From the NCBI GenBank assembly GCA_030427735.1, contig JAUIBP010000002.1:186001-250000 (forward strand): a stretch of 64,000 bases of DNA, written 5' to 3'. The notes under the pieces were generated by a model. It saw only the letters and a list, made by a program, of their open reading frames with translations, ran no database searches and was not told the origin of the DNA. The translations under genes were made by a program, and so were the position numbers. The first letter of the stretch is position 1. Every line of letters starts with the position of its first letter. This DNA is from Bacteroidia bacterium. GTDB taxonomy: Bacteria > Bacteroidota > Bacteroidia > Flavobacteriales > Flavobacteriaceae. Of this stretch, positions 35,544-43,179 are shown in pieces.

Positions 35544-35930
35544 ATGAAAAACCGTGTTACTGGCCTAGGCGGCATATTCTTTAAGACAAAAAATCCAGAC
35601 ATCACCAAAGCTTGGTACGCCAAACATTTAGGACTCCCAACAGACAACTACGGCTGTACCTTTTGGTGGAAAGACCAACAAAACAACGATTGCTCTACAC
35701 AATGGTCGCCGTTTAAAGACGATACTACCTATTTTTCGCCAAGCGACAAACCCTTCATGATGAACTTTAGAGTAGAAAACCTAAAAGAACTTCTAGCCAC
35801 ATTAAAAGCCGAAGGTGTTACCGTAGTGGGAGAAATAGAAGAATACGACTACGGCAAGTTTGGCTGGATTTTAGACCCCGAAGGGCATAAAATCGAGTTA
35901 TGGGAACCTAACGACAGTGCTTTTTTATAG
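35544..35930 (+). CDS. VOC (glyoxalase/bleomycin resistance) family protein
   Basis: 128 residues in two beta-alpha-beta-beta-beta units: GLGGIFFKTKNPDITKAWYAKHLGLP at the N terminus and KFGWILDPEGHKIELWEP at the end. The terminal E in KIELWE is a typical metal ligand. No partner gene names a substrate. It is a small cytoplasmic protein, and a different role such as drug binding is possible. Confidence 0.88.
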   Translation: MKNRVTGLGGIFFKTKNPDITKAWYAKHLGLPTDNYGCTFWWKDQQNNDCSTQWSPFKDDTTYFSPSDKPFMMNFRVENLKELLATLKAEGVTVVGEIEEYDYGKFGWILDPEGHKIELWEPNDSAFL

Positions 35931-35948
35931 CCTATAGCACCAAAGTGT

Positions 35949-38627
35949 TTAGTCGCCAGTACTTGTGCTGCTTTTCTTTTTACCAAACAAACCATTTAAT
36001 AAATTATCGGCTGCCTTTTTTATCTGATCTGTTGTTACAGAGTCTTTCTTTTTAATCGCATCTGTTCCAATTGCCGAAGTGTCTTTAGAGTTGTTTCCGT
36101 TAATAAAATTATTTAAAGCATTCTTAACGGTATTGCTGCCTTCATTTATCAGTTTATCTTTTTGCATGGCAACCAACTTATTGGTTAATTGTGTTGCCGT
36201 TGCACTTAGATCGGTATTAATTGTTGGGCTATTTACACGTCCGCCAATATTCGCCGTTACAGGTACTGTTAAGTTTTTAGCTTCTGCATTATTTAACGTT
36301 GCGAGTAATTTTTGGGCTTCGTCCCCTAAATATTTGGCTGGGACATCGAATGTAGCCTTATAATTTAAAGACTGGTCGAAACCATGACTTCCGGAGATAT
36401 TAACTGCAATATCGTCGAATTTAAGATTAAATGGCTTCACATTTACTTGTCCGTCTTGAAATGTTAATGCCGTTTTTAAAGTTTTCGTCTCACCTTCATC
36501 AAAATTTAAAAACTCAAGACGATTAGTTAAAACAGAAAGTACTTTACTTTCTTGGGCAGTGACTTCATTAACCAAAACTTCGGCTAAAGCATTTCCAGAA
36601 ATGGTGTTAAGGTTTGGAGTTAAATCGGTATTTAACTGTCCATTAATTTCGAATCCTGAATTTAGAACACCTTCGAAAGCTCTGGCTAAAGGCGCTACCA
36701 TTTGTAGCATATCCAAACCGTTAAAAGCATCAGCCAGATTTAAGCTTTGCATATTTAATTTCACATCGAAATCCGGAGTATTCGTTTTGGTAGACACAGC
36801 GCCGTTTAATGCAATTTGCCCATTAAAAATATCGGTCTTAAAATCGTTTAGGCTTACAGTTTCATCTTTTATATGTAACGTTGCCGAAGCATTTTTCAAA
36901 GCTAAATCATCATACAACACCGTATTGGCCTGCGCCACAAAAGTCGCATCTAAAAAAGCCGGAATTTTAAAAGCTTCCGTAGCAACGGCATCAGATTTCG
37001 CCTCCGCTGGTTTAGAAGTCCCTGATTCCGCTTTGTTTTCTGTTTCTTCATTTTCATGTTCAGACATAAAATCGTTTACTGCAAATGTGTTAGAATTTAA
37101 AGTAAATTGTCCTTTTAAAATCTCGTCATTAAACATATACCCTAACAAATTAGCAATAGACCCTTTAACCGATAAATCTGTTTGCCCTGTTTTGGCTTCT
37201 AAAGCATTTAAAGTAACGTTTTCTGTGTTAAATGTAAGGTTTGCCTCAGATATTTGAAGCGGATGCTGCATGGAATCAAAATCGAATTCGAAATCGTTCA
37301 AAGCTAAAGAACCGCTATTTTTAGTGTCTTGATAACGCCCACTTTCTATCGCTTTCATATCGAACATTGTAGATAAATTAGCATCTAAAATACCCTGCAT
37401 GCGTTGTTCGACAGAAAACGGATATGCCTGTGCTAAATTTCCTAAATTTATTCGTCCCTTTAAACGTGCATCAACCTGCGGATTACCCATAAGATTTTTA
37501 ATAGTGGCATTGGCACTAAAAACATCTTGAGCAATTTTAAACGTAAGCGCATTTACAGTTACATAAGTATCGTCTAAAATACCTGTTTCATTTGCTATTT
37601 TGGTGTCGATAGTGATTTGAGACACCGATTGCGGCAAGTCTGGGTATTTAAATGATGCGTTATGAGACGTAATACCAATGTTAAAAGTTGGTATGTGTGT
37701 GTCGTCTACCACACCTTTTAGTTGCCCTTCTACCACAAAATCGCCTGTGGTTTGCACTTGGTCTATATCTTTAGAATACGCCTTTGGAATTAACGCCAGA
37801 AAATTTTTAAAATCTGATGAAGGCGTTTTAAATGTTAGTGCCACTTCCTGACTGTTATCTTTAAGTGTTACAAAGCCATCGAACACTAATTTTAACTGAT
37901 TAATTACAGCCGTATTTTCTAAAAAAGTATATGTATTTTGTTCTAAATCTATCCCCAACTTTGCATCTAAGCCAATTGGAGTTTTAGTAAAATAATTCGT
38001 GCCATCCATATCTAAGGAAATCAACCCGCTTGTTTTGGTATCGAGTTCCGAAATTATGGCCGACAAATCGCCAGTTCCAGAGTGGTTTAAATCTGCCAAT
38101 TCAAAAAACATTTTAGACTGGCTGTCGTGATATTTAATTTTAGAATTGGTAATATCGTATTGCTGAATCGACAAAGCTACCTCGCTAGGTGCATCTTCGG
38201 CGGTTGAAGCTGTAGGTTCTGTCGTCTTTTTGGCTATATCGTAATTTACCTTGCCTTCTTCATTTACAAACACATTAACAACAGCGCCATCGATACGAAA
38301 TGAATTGATGACATAGGGTTCGGCAGCGCTATTAAACAGCGTAAAAAAAGGCAAATTAACAGTTGCATTTTTCGCCGCCACTAAAGTATCACCAGCAAAC
38401 ACATCGGTATTTATAATACGCATATTATTTACCTCAACATTAAGTTCTGGAAAACTCCTAATTAAACTGATATCTGCATCTTCAAAATCGAAATCTGCTG
38501 TTATATTTTTATTGACTGTAGATTTAACAACTTCTAAAATTTTTCCTTCAAACAAAAATGGAATTGCTATTAAAACAACCAGTAATAACCCGATAATAGC
38601 TCCAAAAATTTTCAATAACTTTTTCAT
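35949..38627 (-). CDS. AsmA family protein (lipid-transfer-like)
   Basis: 892 residues from the ATG at 38627 (MKKLLKIFGAIIGLLL); a start 10 codons upstream is possible. One N-terminal membrane anchor (~5-25) is followed by a long periplasmic region of repeated beta-strands, including the AsmA N-terminal motif FDFEDADISLIRSFPELNVEVNN. A low-complexity segment (ENEETENKAESGTSKPAEAKSD) interrupts about residue 550. AsmA-like proteins are linked to lipid traffic between the membranes. It is a monocistronic leftward gene. Confidence 0.88.
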   Translation of the reverse strand: MKKLLKIFGAIIGLLLVVLIAIPFLFEGKILEVVKSTVNKNITADFDFEDADISLIRSFPELNVEVNNMRIINTDVFAGDTLVAAKNATVNLPFFTLFNSAAEPYVINSFRIDGAVVNVFVNEEGKVNYDIAKKTTEPTASTAEDAPSEVALSIQQYDITNSKIKYHDSQSKMFFELADLNHSGTGDLSAIISELDTKTSGLISLDMDGTNYFTKTPIGLDAKLGIDLEQNTYTFLENTAVINQLKLVFDGFVTLKDNSQEVALTFKTPSSDFKNFLALIPKAYSKDIDQVQTTGDFVVEGQLKGVVDDTHIPTFNIGITSHNASFKYPDLPQSVSQITIDTKIANETGILDDTYVTVNALTFKIAQDVFSANATIKNLMGNPQVDARLKGRINLGNLAQAYPFSVEQRMQGILDANLSTMFDMKAIESGRYQDTKNSGSLALNDFEFDFDSMQHPLQISEANLTFNTENVTLNALEAKTGQTDLSVKGSIANLLGYMFNDEILKGQFTLNSNTFAVNDFMSEHENEETENKAESGTSKPAEAKSDAVATEAFKIPAFLDATFVAQANTVLYDDLALKNASATLHIKDETVSLNDFKTDIFNGQIALNGAVSTKTNTPDFDVKLNMQSLNLADAFNGLDMLQMVAPLARAFEGVLNSGFEINGQLNTDLTPNLNTISGNALAEVLVNEVTAQESKVLSVLTNRLEFLNFDEGETKTLKTALTFQDGQVNVKPFNLKFDDIAVNISGSHGFDQSLNYKATFDVPAKYLGDEAQKLLATLNNAEAKNLTVPVTANIGGRVNSPTINTDLSATATQLTNKLVAMQKDKLINEGSNTVKNALNNFINGNNSKDTSAIGTDAIKKKDSVTTDQIKKAADNLLNGLFGKKKSSTSTGD

Positions 38628-38877
38628 GTAATAGTACGCGCTTTGAATTTGCTGCATATTAGCAAAAATGCCACTAATTTATTAACGCAATAAAAATTTA
38701 ATATAATTTTAATACAACGCAGAATTGCGAAAAAGAACTATCAAAGCACTTGTATAAAGCATCAAACTGCTGCTATAAACGCCTTCTAAATTGCTCAATC
38801 AAAAACTTATGTATTGTAAAACGCTTACATTTTTTTATTACCTTTAACATTACTAACCCTCTAAAAACAAATGTGTT

Positions 38878-39561
38878 ATGTCCGACAATAAAAATGACTT
38901 AGGAAAAGATTTAAAAGACAGTTTAGACGATGCTAAAAAAGCCTTATCAGACGCCGCAGAAAGCATTAATAACGAAGCAAACGAATTGTCTGACGATACC
39001 AAAGAGGCCATTGAGCAAGCCAAGAAAAAAGCATCGGAAGTTAAAGATGAAATAAAAAAAGATATCGACAACCTCAAAAAAGAAGCGAATACATTTTCGG
39101 AAGAATCGAAACAAAAATTTGACGAATTTTCTGAGGACACCAAACAAAAAACCAACGAGTTTTCCGAAGGTGCTAAAAAATCATTTGAAGATGCCAAAGA
39201 CAAAGCAAACGATTTTGCCAAAGAAGGTAAAAAAGCAGCTAACGACTTTGCCGACGATGCTAAAGACATTTTAAACGATGGTAAAAATGTGGCCATAATT
39301 GCTCATTTAACCATTATCGGGTGGATAATTGCCTTTGTATTAAACGGCCAAAACAGAACAGAATATGCCACCTTTTACATCCGGCAAGTTTTAGGCATTG
39401 GCCTTCTGGGACTCCTTTCGTTTATACCGCTAATAGGTATCGTAATTGGTTTGTTTGCCTTTATACTTTGGATTATGAGTTTAATAAACGCTCTAGGAAA
39501 TAATACAAAACCAGTATTTGCTTTAGGTGATAAGTTTCAAGAATGGTTTAAAGGACTATAA
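38878..39561 (+). CDS. Coiled-coil (LEA/YtxH-like) protein with C-terminal DUF4870-like membrane domain
   Basis: 227 residues in two parts. Residues ~1-135 form a charged amphipathic helix of repeated 11-residue-like units rich in K, D, E and A (for example DDAKKALSDAAESINNEA, SEESKQKFDEFSEDTKQK), similar to late-embryogenesis-abundant or YtxH stress proteins. Residues ~138-225 hold membrane helices (IAHLTIIGWIIAFVLNG, LGLLSFIPLIGIVIGLFAFILW in parts) in a DUF4870-like layout. It may tether a stress coiled coil to the inner membrane. Function is unknown. Confidence 0.75.
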   Translation: MSDNKNDLGKDLKDSLDDAKKALSDAAESINNEANELSDDTKEAIEQAKKKASEVKDEIKKDIDNLKKEANTFSEESKQKFDEFSEDTKQKTNEFSEGAKKSFEDAKDKANDFAKEGKKAANDFADDAKDILNDGKNVAIIAHLTIIGWIIAFVLNGQNRTEYATFYIRQVLGIGLLGLLSFIPLIGIVIGLFAFILWIMSLINALGNNTKPVFALGDKFQEWFKGL

Positions 39562-39626
39562 AGTTAATATTGCGTATTGAGAGATATTAGTATTGAGAAC
39601 CTAGAGAGTTAGAATCTGGAATTTAA

Positions 39627-39749
39627 AATTGATTCTTTCTGGTTATTGGCTGATAGTTGCTAAATTGGTATTTTTCATATAACCTATAGCTCTTAACTCG
39701 TTCGTTATAGTATTCAACGAATCAAGACTGCAACTTCCTAATTATTTCA
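39627..39749 (+). repeat. Diverged direct repeat R1, flanking the 39803-41005 gene
   Basis: Contains TTGATTCTTTCTGGTTATTGG ... TATTTTTCATATAACC ... GCTCTTAACTCGTTCG ... TTATTTCA in the same order as R2 at 41097-41220 (read in parts). The match is degenerate but covers the whole length. It does not encode a protein. Confidence 0.5.
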
Positions 39750-39802
39750 TTAATTAAATTAGCAATTTTCAACTTTTATAATTGACTACTTTTAAAATAA
39801 CC

Positions 39803-41005
39803 TTAAAATAGAGTATAACCAAATACTATAGAAAACGCTTTATAATCAGATGTCCAGTAATTATAGTCGCCTAATAAATTCTTTGGCGTCATATAGCGCG
39901 CTTGAACACTATATTTCTCTTTAAATTTGTATCCTAAACCAAATACTAGGTTATAATGCGAATTCAACTTTAGATTAGTTATTTTATCGCTTTCTATAGC
40001 CGAATCCCCTTCAAAATCCACAACAAACTGTGTGTCTACAAAAATTTTGGAATCAGGGTTCACAAAAAAACAATATCGCAAACCAATAGGCACTTCTATA
40101 GATGAATAATCGACATTAACATGCTCCTCTAAAGCCGAAGTTGAATGTGTTAACGTAGAACTAGTTTTGTAATATTGATAAGTAGGCTCTACAATTAAAG
40201 CCCATTTATTGTTGTTAAAAGGAAAAACCACCTCTAACTCTACCCCCAAACTAAAACCTATTTCAGAGTCAAAATCTTTAGAAGTATGTGTTCTCGTATT
40301 CTCTATATCTAATGATGCAAATCTAATTCCGGGACGTATACTTAAATGAAATAAATTACGTTTAGGTTTTTTCTCAATGCTAACATAATCACTTCCTGTG
40401 CATTGATTATATTTTACAAAAACATTAATCAAATCTGTTTTATTATAGTCTAAAGATTCAATTGCCTTTTCTGTTATATTATCACACTTTAAATCACTCC
40501 AAATTTGTTGCTTATATCTATTATTCTGCTTAATCTTAGTATCCTGATATCTATAACTTTTAAAAATTAGTTGCTCAATAACACTATGATTATCTAAACT
40601 ATAAAAATATCTAACCAATTCTGCATCCTCATAGACATACAGATTAGCTTTACCTTCTACTAACACTTTTAGAAAGAGTTCTTTTTCTTTAAAATCAGGA
40701 TTTCTGTCATCACTTAAAAAAGAGATATTACTTCTAGATACATCTATTTTAACCTGACTTTTGATGTATTTAGTAACATCGTAAATGCCAAAAGTCTTTA
40801 CATCTTCTATACTAGCTGTTTGTACCTGACTCGACTCTGATATTTTATATTTAAAATTACTAGGGTTATTCTTCCAGTCTTCACTTTTTATTAAACACTC
40901 CGTCTTACGATTTAAATTATCTGTAAAATATCCGCTTTTATATAAAGTTTGGCTGTAAAAATTAATAGTCGTTAAGCAGACTATAACAAAACTGAAGATT
41001 TTCAT
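39803..41005 (-). CDS. Outer-membrane beta-barrel protein, 400 residues
   Basis: A signal peptide (to ~residue 18, TINFYSQ) is followed by a ~190-residue N-terminal domain (SGYFTDNLNRKTECLIKSEDWKNNP) and a C-terminal beta-barrel domain (~215-400) with porin-like strands (FHLSIRPGIRFASLDI, YSIEVPIGLRYCFFV-like, LVFGLGYKFKEKYSVQARYM). The last strand ends SIVFGYTLF, an outer-membrane insertion signal. I recognise only the fold. Codon use is AT-rich, and it is bracketed by two diverged direct repeats, which hints at acquisition. Confidence 0.75.
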   Translation of the reverse strand: MKIFSFVIVCLTTINFYSQTLYKSGYFTDNLNRKTECLIKSEDWKNNPSNFKYKISESSQVQTASIEDVKTFGIYDVTKYIKSQVKIDVSRSNISFLSDDRNPDFKEKELFLKVLVEGKANLYVYEDAELVRYFYSLDNHSVIEQLIFKSYRYQDTKIKQNNRYKQQIWSDLKCDNITEKAIESLDYNKTDLINVFVKYNQCTGSDYVSIEKKPKRNLFHLSIRPGIRFASLDIENTRTHTSKDFDSEIGFSLGVELEVVFPFNNNKWALIVEPTYQYYKTSSTLTHSTSALEEHVNVDYSSIEVPIGLRYCFFVNPDSKIFVDTQFVVDFEGDSAIESDKITNLKLNSHYNLVFGLGYKFKEKYSVQARYMTPKNLLGDYNYWTSDYKAFSIVFGYTLF

Positions 41006-41096
41006 TTGGGGTTGATTTAAAAGTTAAAAATAATAAAAAATCAACGTTCACTTAAAAAAATAGTTGCCACCGATAATGTAAATCATTTTAAAGTTA

Positions 41097-41220
41097 GTAT
41101 TGATTCTTTCCAGCTATCTGATTATTAATTGTTAGAATGAAATTTGGATTTTTCAAAACTCTTAACTAATTGTTCTCAATATTTAGCAAACCAAGACACT
41201 TGCTACTTCTCAATATTTCA
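41097..41220 (+). repeat. Diverged direct repeat R2
   Basis: Partner of R1 at 39627-39749: shares TTGATTCTTTC, TATTTTTCA-like, CTCTTAACT, CAAGAC..TTGC/TGCAACTTC and ends ATATTTCA. Same orientation, on the other side of the 39803-41005 gene. Confidence 0.5.
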
Positions 41221-41249
41221 ACACTTCACAGAACAAACTCATCTTAACC

Positions 41250-41357
41250 TTATTGAACATTACCTCCTCCTAAAAACTTACGTTCTCGTTCTTCTTTAAA
41301 TTCTTCCATAACAGGGCGCACAGTACTTTCTGGCAAATCGGCTATTTTTATATACAT
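41250..41357 (-). CDS. Putative small protein, 35 residues
   Basis: An ATG-to-TAA frame of 36 codons, too short for most gene callers. The product is MYIKIADLPESTVRPVMEEF followed by KEERERKFLGGGNVQ. The charged amphipathic helix and glycine-rich tail look protein-like instead of random AT-rich sequence. No clear ribosome binding site or promoter is seen. It could be a remnant of a longer gene. Confidence 0.35.
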   Translation of the reverse strand: MYIKIADLPESTVRPVMEEFKEERERKFLGGGNVQ

Positions 41358-41481
41358 AAACAACAAAAAACGTTAGCAAAACACATCTATAAAATCAGCA
41401 AAAAGCTTTTAATTTTAAGAAATTAAAAATGCATTAACAAAAAATTAAGAGTAGCCTCTTGTTTGTATCAAGTCTAGAAAT

Positions 41482-41490
41482 TAGATTTGC
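41482..41490 (+). promoter_or_regulatory. Bacteroidota promoter for the secreted 140-residue protein/RND region
   Basis: TAGATTTGC fits TAnnTTTGC, with TTG at 41459-41461 about 20 bases upstream as the -33 element. The leader would be very short, which fixes the start of the gene at the ATG 41498. Confidence 0.6.
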
Positions 41491-41497
41491 AATCGTT

Positions 41498-41920
41498 ATG
41501 CAAAAGGCTTTTAAACATATTGTTACCCTAAGTATGTTACTGTTGTGTATGGTTACGCCTTACACAACGCAAACTATTTTTGCCGCTAGTACCAAAGTCT
41601 ACACTACCACGAATAGCAGTATTGGCTTTACGGCCAAAAAACAGGTAACAGCCCATATATGTAATGGCCCCTATGCCAATGTTAGCGATTTTAACAACAG
41701 ACACAGGCACCTTATTGAAAACGAAAACGAAGAATTTGAATGTACTTCGTCTAAAAAATATATCGATCAAATAAATAGTGCTTACAAACTTTTATACGAT
41801 CAATCATTACCTTATTTACTACTTTCTAAAAAATCTTTACGCAATAGCAGTGAAGATTTTTCTTTTTTTAAGGCTACCAAACCACCTTTATTTATTCTTT
41901 TTGAAGTGTTCAGAATTTGA
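41498..41920 (+). CDS. Small secreted hypothetical protein upstream of RND operon
   Basis: 140 residues from the ATG at 41498 (MQKAFKHIVTLSMLLLC); an in-frame start at 41459 would overlap the promoter element. A signal peptide ends near TIFAAS. The mature part has two cysteines (HICNGPYANVSDFNNRHRH, FECTSSKKY) and a hydrophobic, aromatic C terminus. I do not recognise the family. It lies 156 bases before the efflux adaptor gene on the same strand and may be co-regulated with it. Confidence 0.6.
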   Translation: MQKAFKHIVTLSMLLLCMVTPYTTQTIFAASTKVYTTTNSSIGFTAKKQVTAHICNGPYANVSDFNNRHRHLIENENEEFECTSSKKYIDQINSAYKLLYDQSLPYLLLSKKSLRNSSEDFSFFKATKPPLFILFEVFRI

Positions 41921-42076
41921 TTTAGAAACTAAGGACTTACCAGTCTGAATCAACACAAACCCCTGTAAACAAGCGCTTAGTTACTTTAATTATTCTAAAG
42001 CACAGCAGGTCGTTTACGTTAGGTTTACCTATTTCATCCATAACACAAATTCAAGCTTCAAAAAGCACAAATAATT

Positions 42077-43159
42077 ATGAAAAACACACTGTTTGCATTA
42101 AGCCTAATTGGCTTATTATGCACTATTGGTTGTAATTCTCACAAAGAAGAAAAACACGAAGCACGTACGTTTCAAGTTACAACTCCCATATATAAAGACA
42201 CCTCGATAGTTAAAGATTATGTCTGCCAAATACATGCCATTCGCCATATAGAATTACGGGCCATGGAAAAAGGCTACCTTCAAAAAATAAGTGTAGACGA
42301 AGGGCAACATGTTAATACAGGGCAACCCATGTTTAAAATCATGCCCAACATTTACCAAGCAGAGCTCCAAAAAGCAAAAGCCGAAAATGAAGCCGCGGCC
42401 ATAGAATACGAAAACACAAAACTATTAGCCGATAGTGCTGTAGTTTCGGCTAACGAATTAGCCCTCTCGAAAGCTAATTTCGACAAATCCAAAGCCGAAG
42501 TTCTACTTGCCGAAACCCATTTAGGCTTTACAGATATCAAAGCCCCGTTTAAAGGTATTATGGACCATCTGCATGTTAGAGAAGGCAGTATGCTAGACGA
42601 AGGCGAACTGCTTACGACATTATCTGACAACAGTAAAATGTGGGTATACTTTAACGTTCCAGAAGCCGAATATCTAGACTATATAACCAGCAATAATAAA
42701 GACCAAAAACAGCAAGTTAACCTACTCATGGCCAACAACAAGATCTTTAACCAGTCTGGTATTGTCGAAACCATAGAGGGCGAGTTTAACAACGAAACTG
42801 GTAACATTGCTTTTAGAGCCACTTTTAACAATCCCGATGGCATTTTAAGACATGGCGAGACGGGCACTGTTTTAATGACTATCCCTCTTAAACATGCTTT
42901 ACTTATACCACAAAAAGCCACTTTCGAAGTCTTAGACAAACGCTTTGTTTTTGTGATAGACGAAGATAATATTGTTAGACAACGTGAAATAAAAGTAGCT
43001 TCGGAACTCCCAAACTTGTTTGTTGTTGCCGACGGATTAAATGACACCGACAACATATTATTGGAAGGCATACGCTTGGTTAAAGTTGGCGAAAAGATAA
43101 AATTCGAACAGGAAGCTCCCGAAGCTGTTTTAGCGCATTTAGACATGTACACTGAATAG
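42077..43159 (+). CDS. RND efflux periplasmic adaptor (membrane fusion protein)
   Basis: 360 residues, a lipoprotein (lipobox TIGC, cysteine ~19). The MexA/AcrA layout is visible: N-terminal barrel-sandwich (AMEKGYLQKISVDEGQHVNTGQPMF), an alpha-hairpin (~90-155, rich in A, E, K), a lipoyl half (GFTDIKAPFKGIMDHLHVREGSML) and a beta-barrel. It links the inner-membrane pump with the outer-membrane channel. First gene of a three-gene efflux operon; the pump gene follows after 20 bases. Confidence 0.94.
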   Translation: MKNTLFALSLIGLLCTIGCNSHKEEKHEARTFQVTTPIYKDTSIVKDYVCQIHAIRHIELRAMEKGYLQKISVDEGQHVNTGQPMFKIMPNIYQAELQKAKAENEAAAIEYENTKLLADSAVVSANELALSKANFDKSKAEVLLAETHLGFTDIKAPFKGIMDHLHVREGSMLDEGELLTTLSDNSKMWVYFNVPEAEYLDYITSNNKDQKQQVNLLMANNKIFNQSGIVETIEGEFNNETGNIAFRATFNNPDGILRHGETGTVLMTIPLKHALLIPQKATFEVLDKRFVFVIDEDNIVRQREIKVASELPNLFVVADGLNDTDNILLEGIRLVKVGEKIKFEQEAPEAVLAHLDMYTE

Positions 43160-43179
43160 AAACCCAAAACAAGGATATC

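Larger units (their letters stand above)
41006..41497. other. Intergenic region with repeat R2, a 35-codon ORF and a promoter
   Basis: 492 bases: R2 at 41097-41220, a 35-codon minus-strand ORF at 41250-41357, and a TAnnTTTG element at 41482. The remainder is very AT-rich with no other signal seen. Confidence 0.5.

Noticed and set aside
36079-37257. Plus-strand frames of 94 and 232 codons
   Set aside because: Antisense shadows of the AsmA gene; sequence is serine/phenylalanine-rich as expected of reversed coding DNA.
38853-39296. 147-codon minus-strand frame
   Set aside because: Antisense to the repetitive LEA-like region; its S/F/L repeats mirror the K/D/E/A repeats of the real gene.
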